Assembly: GCA_010094045.1 (NCBI GenBank)
Contig: ML986808.1
Location: 9,239-33,138 of the forward strand
Reading direction: 5' to 3'
Length of the DNA stretch: 23,900 bases
From: Lojkania enalia
Taxonomy: Eukaryota > Ascomycota > Dothideomycetes > Pleosporales
Under the pieces are notes generated by a model, which was not told the DNA's origin, made no database searches, and saw only the letters and a list, made by a program, of their open reading frames with translations. Shown in pieces: positions 20,438 through 23,900 of the stretch; within the stretch, counting starts at the first letter, position 1, and each line of letters opens with the position of its first letter. A program made the translations under genes and the position numbers.

Positions 20438-22550
20438 ATATTAGTAACCTTTCTAACAACTTTTCTACCCGGTTCCTTAATATAGCTATCGCCTTAGGGG
20501 CTACTTAGTTTTTTAACTAAGATGGGAAGAACCCTACCTTCTTCTTCTCTTCTCTATATAGCAGATATCTATCTATACTATATCTTATCTATAGTTTTTA
20601 GGCGTAAGCAGCCTTTACCTATTTACTATATATCTTATACTTCTATTTTAAGAAATATTATTACTATTCGATTAGTTAGTAATCTTCGTCTAATCCTTAC
20701 TATCTTAGTACCTTAAATATATCTTAGTAGTACTAGTATCTAACTATATATTATTTCCAGCTTAAAGTTTTATATTTCTCTAAATATATATTATTCTTAG
20801 AATATTTCTCCTCTTTAGGTATACTTACTTCTATTATCTTATAAGCTATAATATTAAATTATCCTCTAATATTTTCCTATATCTTTCTTACCTCTAAAAC
20901 TACTTTTCTCAGCTCCTCGGCTTCTATAACAATTTTACTAAGCTAGTATAAATACTCGGTTCTAAGGTAAATTAGACTTTTATAAATCTAATAATACCTA
21001 TTTTCTATATAATCTTCTATTTTATCTTAAGATAGTAAGATTCTTAGTAATAATTATATATCTATTCTTAGCTATACTCTTAGCTTTATTTTAATACCCT
21101 TATATGTCTAGTAATTATCCTAGTAACAGCTAGCTTAATCTTTTTCGCAGCTATTTTTATAGGGTAGTATATATTTCCCTTTCTTACCCTTTACTAGTTT
21201 TATAGGGTAGTCTTAGTATATTTCTTATATATACTCGAATATTTCTTCGTTTATAACTTTTCCTGCTGATTTTACTACGGTTTCTAATACGTTCTAGCTA
21301 TCTTAGAACGTTACTTCTTCGAACGGTATATTCTAATATTTCTAGGGGTATAGTCTTATCTAGTATATTTTATTATAGATCTAGTACTTCTTTTACTTTA
21401 TTCTCTCTAGGATTGTTATACTATCGAGTCTCGGTACGCCTAGTAAGTATTCTGTATATCTGATAACTACTGCTGCCCTTCTTAACTATAGCTAATAATT
21501 GCTCCCTTCTTTTATCGAGTAGTATATTTCGTATCTATCGTCTATATAATATATCTAGTATTATATTAGTTATTAATATCTATTAGTAGGTTATATAGTT
21601 ATTATTCTAGCTTCTTTCTTTCTATTTAGATATTCTTTTGTATAGTGCCCTTTTTATTTATATAGAAGATATACTCCCTTCTTAAGTATTTCTTTCTTAA
21701 GATTACTTATTCTTAATCGTTGGTAGTTCTTTCCCTTATCCTTTTTAACTTTTCCCAGGACTATTAGATTACTATCTTATAGCGCCGTCTTACTTTCCTT
21801 TTTAGTTAGTACGAATACTTGCGGCTAAGATTATTTTTCTATCTCCTACTCGTGTTAATAGTTGTTAATCCTAACTACCAATTCGATTATTTCTAATAGC
21901 TCTATTAGCCTTTCTTCTCTAGCTAAGTCGTCTTTAACCTTATCTTTAAGCCCTTTATAGAAGATTCTTACTAATACACTATTATCCTATCTTAGTCTAG
22001 TATTAAGTCTTTAAAACTCTACGGTATAATCTATTACTCTTTTAGTCTAGGTTAGCTTTAGTAATTTCCTTTATACTTTCTATTCTATATCTACTTCTCT
22101 AAAAATATTTCAAACCTTATTCTTAAATCCTTCCTAGCTCTTAAAGAGTTCATTTATAGATTCTCTAGTCTTTTTTATATTATCTCTATTCTCTAGCTAA
22201 TCGGCTATAAATAGTTTAGCTTATACTAGCGGTATCTCTTCTATATTTATTATTATAGCTAAGATCTTATCCTTATTTAGAAAGAAGGTTATACTCTTAA
22301 ACCTAAAGTACAGCTCTATTAATATAAGAAAAGAGTTAACGTATTCTTTCTTACTATTAAACTTCTTTAGTAAAGCTATTTTAGCTTATACTTATTATTT
22401 AGCTTTAGCTAGGTCGGCTCTAACTACAGCTAGTTTATATTATATCTATATAATATAAGTCTTCTATTCCTATACTTTTTATACTATAGTTTCTTCTAGA
22501 GCTTATAACCTTTAGGTTATTATAACTTAACTTTATAATGTAGTAGATAT
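20438..22550 (-). pseudogene. Element C: long gag relic with zinc knuckle
   Basis: It is colinear with A's gag. The start codon is ATA at 22550-22548 where A has ATG. The gag domain lies at about 21860-22370. The CCHC knuckle (21671-21630) reads YLLYK, a stop, then KGHYTKEY: all three Cys are Tyr but the His survives, the reverse of A, where only a Cys survives. The C-terminal extension seen in A is present over the equivalent 20438-21620. The short leader between this start and the 5' LTR is 22551-22591. Confidence 0.75.
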
Positions 22551-22591
22551 CTTTAGATAGTTCTTATTCTCTTAATATTAGATAGTTATTA

Positions 22592-23131
22592 TATTACTAA
22601 TCTATATACTACTAGTATATATAATAACTACTATTATAGTTATATATATACTAGAGCTTTATTTATATTAGATTAGTTAGAGGTAGTAACTTTAGTAAAG
22701 AGAGAGTATTAGGTTCGCCGGTTTTTCAAATATAATAAATATATTTAGAAGTCTAATAGAGTAATAAAATAAATCTATAAGAATAACTATATAGGACCTA
22801 ATCTATTAAAAAGATCTTCTATCTTATATAGTTAGGTTTAAGACTACTAAACCTTAGCTTATTAGGTCTATTAGGTCTGTCAGGTCTAACCTACTATACC
22901 TAATACTTCTACTATTATTACGTATATAGGTTGTACTATATTTTATTATCTAACTAATTATCTCTCTAGTTTCTACAGTCCTACTACTTACTGTCTAATA
23001 ACTAGTTCTTAATATACTTCTACCTATTATTACCTTATTAGTTCTTATCTAAGTTGACCTATATAATAGCTGATGTTAGATTAAGCCCTAGCTATAAAAG
23101 TAGTACCTCTTAGTATTCTATATTTATAATA
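22592..23131 (-). repeat. Element C: 5' LTR (540 bp)
   Basis: It is a near-identical partner of 2672-3211 and the reverse complement of the A LTRs. It ends on the right with TATTTATAATA and is followed by CTATA. Confidence 0.95.
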
Positions 23132-23136
23132 CTATA
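23132..23136. repeat. Target site duplication of element C, right copy (CTATA)
   Basis: It is an exact repeat of 2667-2671. The reading frame of the E transposase continues on both sides. Confidence 0.9.
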
Positions 23137-23876
23137 TAAGAGTAGGCTTTATATAATATTCTAAACTTATAATAACTTTTATAGTACTAATAATATTTAT
23201 CTAAAAGCTTATCTTATTAAAGTTATAGATATTATTATTATATATACTATATTTCGCAATTATATCCTCTATAAGTTTAAACTATATATTAATAACCTCT
23301 AAATTCTCTTATTTTATTCTTTAGTAATCCTTTACTTAATTAAAGACTATTTTAAACTTATTTATACACGCTATAAATTATTTAGGTAAATTCTTTCTTA
23401 TAAATATTTTACTATATACGCCTAATAGTTTATCTACTACATCTACTATCTTATATAGCCGGGGCGCAAATCCTTGTAAATTAAGGTTAAGAATATATTA
23501 TATAATTATTTATTCTTTAATTACTATAAGCTTCTAGTAATTTAGTTATATATAAGAGCGAAACGCGATTCTATAAAGTCGAGTAGAGAGTTATTAATAT
23601 TATATATTAAAAGTTATAGCAGTACGTTATACGCTCTTAAACTAGTCTAATTTATACGCCTATAAGGTAAGCTTAATTCTACCTTCTTATTAAATTAATA
23701 GAAGGTTATATTATAGATTTATTATAGTTCGTACGTAGTATTTATAATACTAAGAAAAAGTAGCCGCTTTAATAGTTTAGCTACTTTAATAGTAGAATAC
23801 GTTATATAAAAAGTTAATTTACTTAATACTAATAACGTATAGTATAAGCGAGCTGATTACCTAAACGAGCTGATTA
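23137..23876 (-). pseudogene. Element E: pogo/Fot1-like transposase N-terminal part and element end
   Basis: On the minus strand, about 23635-23560 gives RRTAITFNI and later LSTRLYRI, a pipsqueak-type helix-turn-helix that would bind the element's ends. About 23480-23430 gives YILNLNLQGFAPRL, typical of the linker into the CENP-B-like DNA-binding domain. This is followed by LPKQF, then DYQRI and EDIIAKYSIYNNNIYNFNKISF-like text, written here in parts (AKYSIYNNNIYNF ends near 23215). The family's YNFDETGF block, which holds the first catalytic Asp, reads YNFNKISF, so that Asp is Asn. The frame then runs to the C insertion and continues at 2671. The start codon is not identifiable. The element end is near 23876. 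Confidence 0.82.
23849..23876. repeat. Element E: terminal subrepeats
   Basis: CGAGCTGATTA occurs twice, at 23849-23859 and 23866-23876, with a 17-bp period. Lying outside the transposase frame at the 5' end of E, it is probably part of the terminal inverted repeat that the transposase recognised. The matching end would be left of the window beyond element D. The last 24 bases (23877-23900) hold nothing I can assign. Confidence 0.45.
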
Positions 23877-23900
23877 TAATACTAAAACTATACTAAAATC

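Larger units (their letters stand above)
2672..23131 (-). mobile_element. Element C: Ty3/Gypsy chromovirus, full length, split by element B
   Basis: This LTR retrotransposon has LTRs at 2672-3211 and 22592-23131 and is oriented right to left. Removing element B and one CTATT copy leaves about 7475 bp, against 7468 bp for element A, to which it is colinear from LTR to LTR. For gag the coordinates simply sum: A position plus C position equals 32295, with no net indel between the gag start and the zinc knuckle. Order on the minus strand: 5' LTR, gag, pol, an opposite-strand frame, polypurine tract, 3' LTR. C is more AT-rich to the eye and must be older than B and A, which sit inside it. All frames are broken by RIP-type stops. 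Confidence 0.95.

Noticed and set aside
20522..20716. 64-codon open frame on the plus strand
   Set aside because: It is antisense to the gag/pol junction region of element C. The equivalent stretch of A is not open in the same way. Judged a shadow.
18243..22591. Independent host genes on the plus strand in the pyrimidine-rich right half
   Set aside because: The whole stretch aligns in reverse complement with gag and pol of element A; plus-strand readings are antisense to those.
1..23900. CRISPR arrays, bacterial operons, ribosome binding sites or tRNA genes
   Set aside because: No regularly spaced repeats, no cloverleaf sequence and no prokaryotic gene structure are visible; composition and elements are those of a fungal heterochromatic region.

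Overview
The window is a block of dead, nested transposable elements from a filamentous ascomycete (Pezizomycotina) whose genome undergoes repeat-induced point mutation (RIP). The sequence is strongly AT-rich, TpA is in great excess and CpA/TpG are scarce. Former coding regions stay colinear with their families, but Gln, Trp and Arg codons have become TAA/TAG and ATG has become ATA. I see no cellular gene, tRNA or rRNA. All coding features are inactivated relics read through RIP-type stops.

The layout is a Russian doll with four levels. The outermost element I can recognise is a pogo/Fot1-like DNA transposon (element E, minus strand), seen at about 2431-2671 and 23137-23876. A chromovirus (Ty3/Gypsy with a chromodomain; element D, plus strand) lies across E on the left. 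Only its integrase end, a 3' non-coding zone and a 3' LTR (about 2201-2430) are inside the window. A second Ty3/Gypsy element (C, minus strand, 2672-23131, 540-bp LTRs, 5-bp target duplication CTATA) is inserted in the E transposase. Inside C's integrase is element B (plus strand, 5258-18237, 202-bp LTRs, duplication CTATT). Inside B's pol, between RNase H and integrase, is element A (plus strand, 9165-16632, 539-bp LTRs, duplication ACGCG). With the inserts removed, A is 7468 bp, C about 7475 bp and B about 5507 bp. A and C are two copies of one family in opposite orientation. The order of insertion must be E, then C, then B, then A; D entered E independently.

Elements A and C share an unusual plan: 5' LTR, a long gag frame of about 700 codons with a central zinc knuckle, a pol frame offset by -1 (protease, reverse transcriptase, RNase H, integrase, chromodomain), then a roughly 220-codon frame on the opposite strand between the end of pol and the 3' LTR. 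That antisense frame is conserved in both copies, is low in stops in C, and converges on the pol stop with the same 7-bp gap in both. It is the most interesting object here. A weaker frame in the same place may exist in D. B is a compact chromovirus without it.
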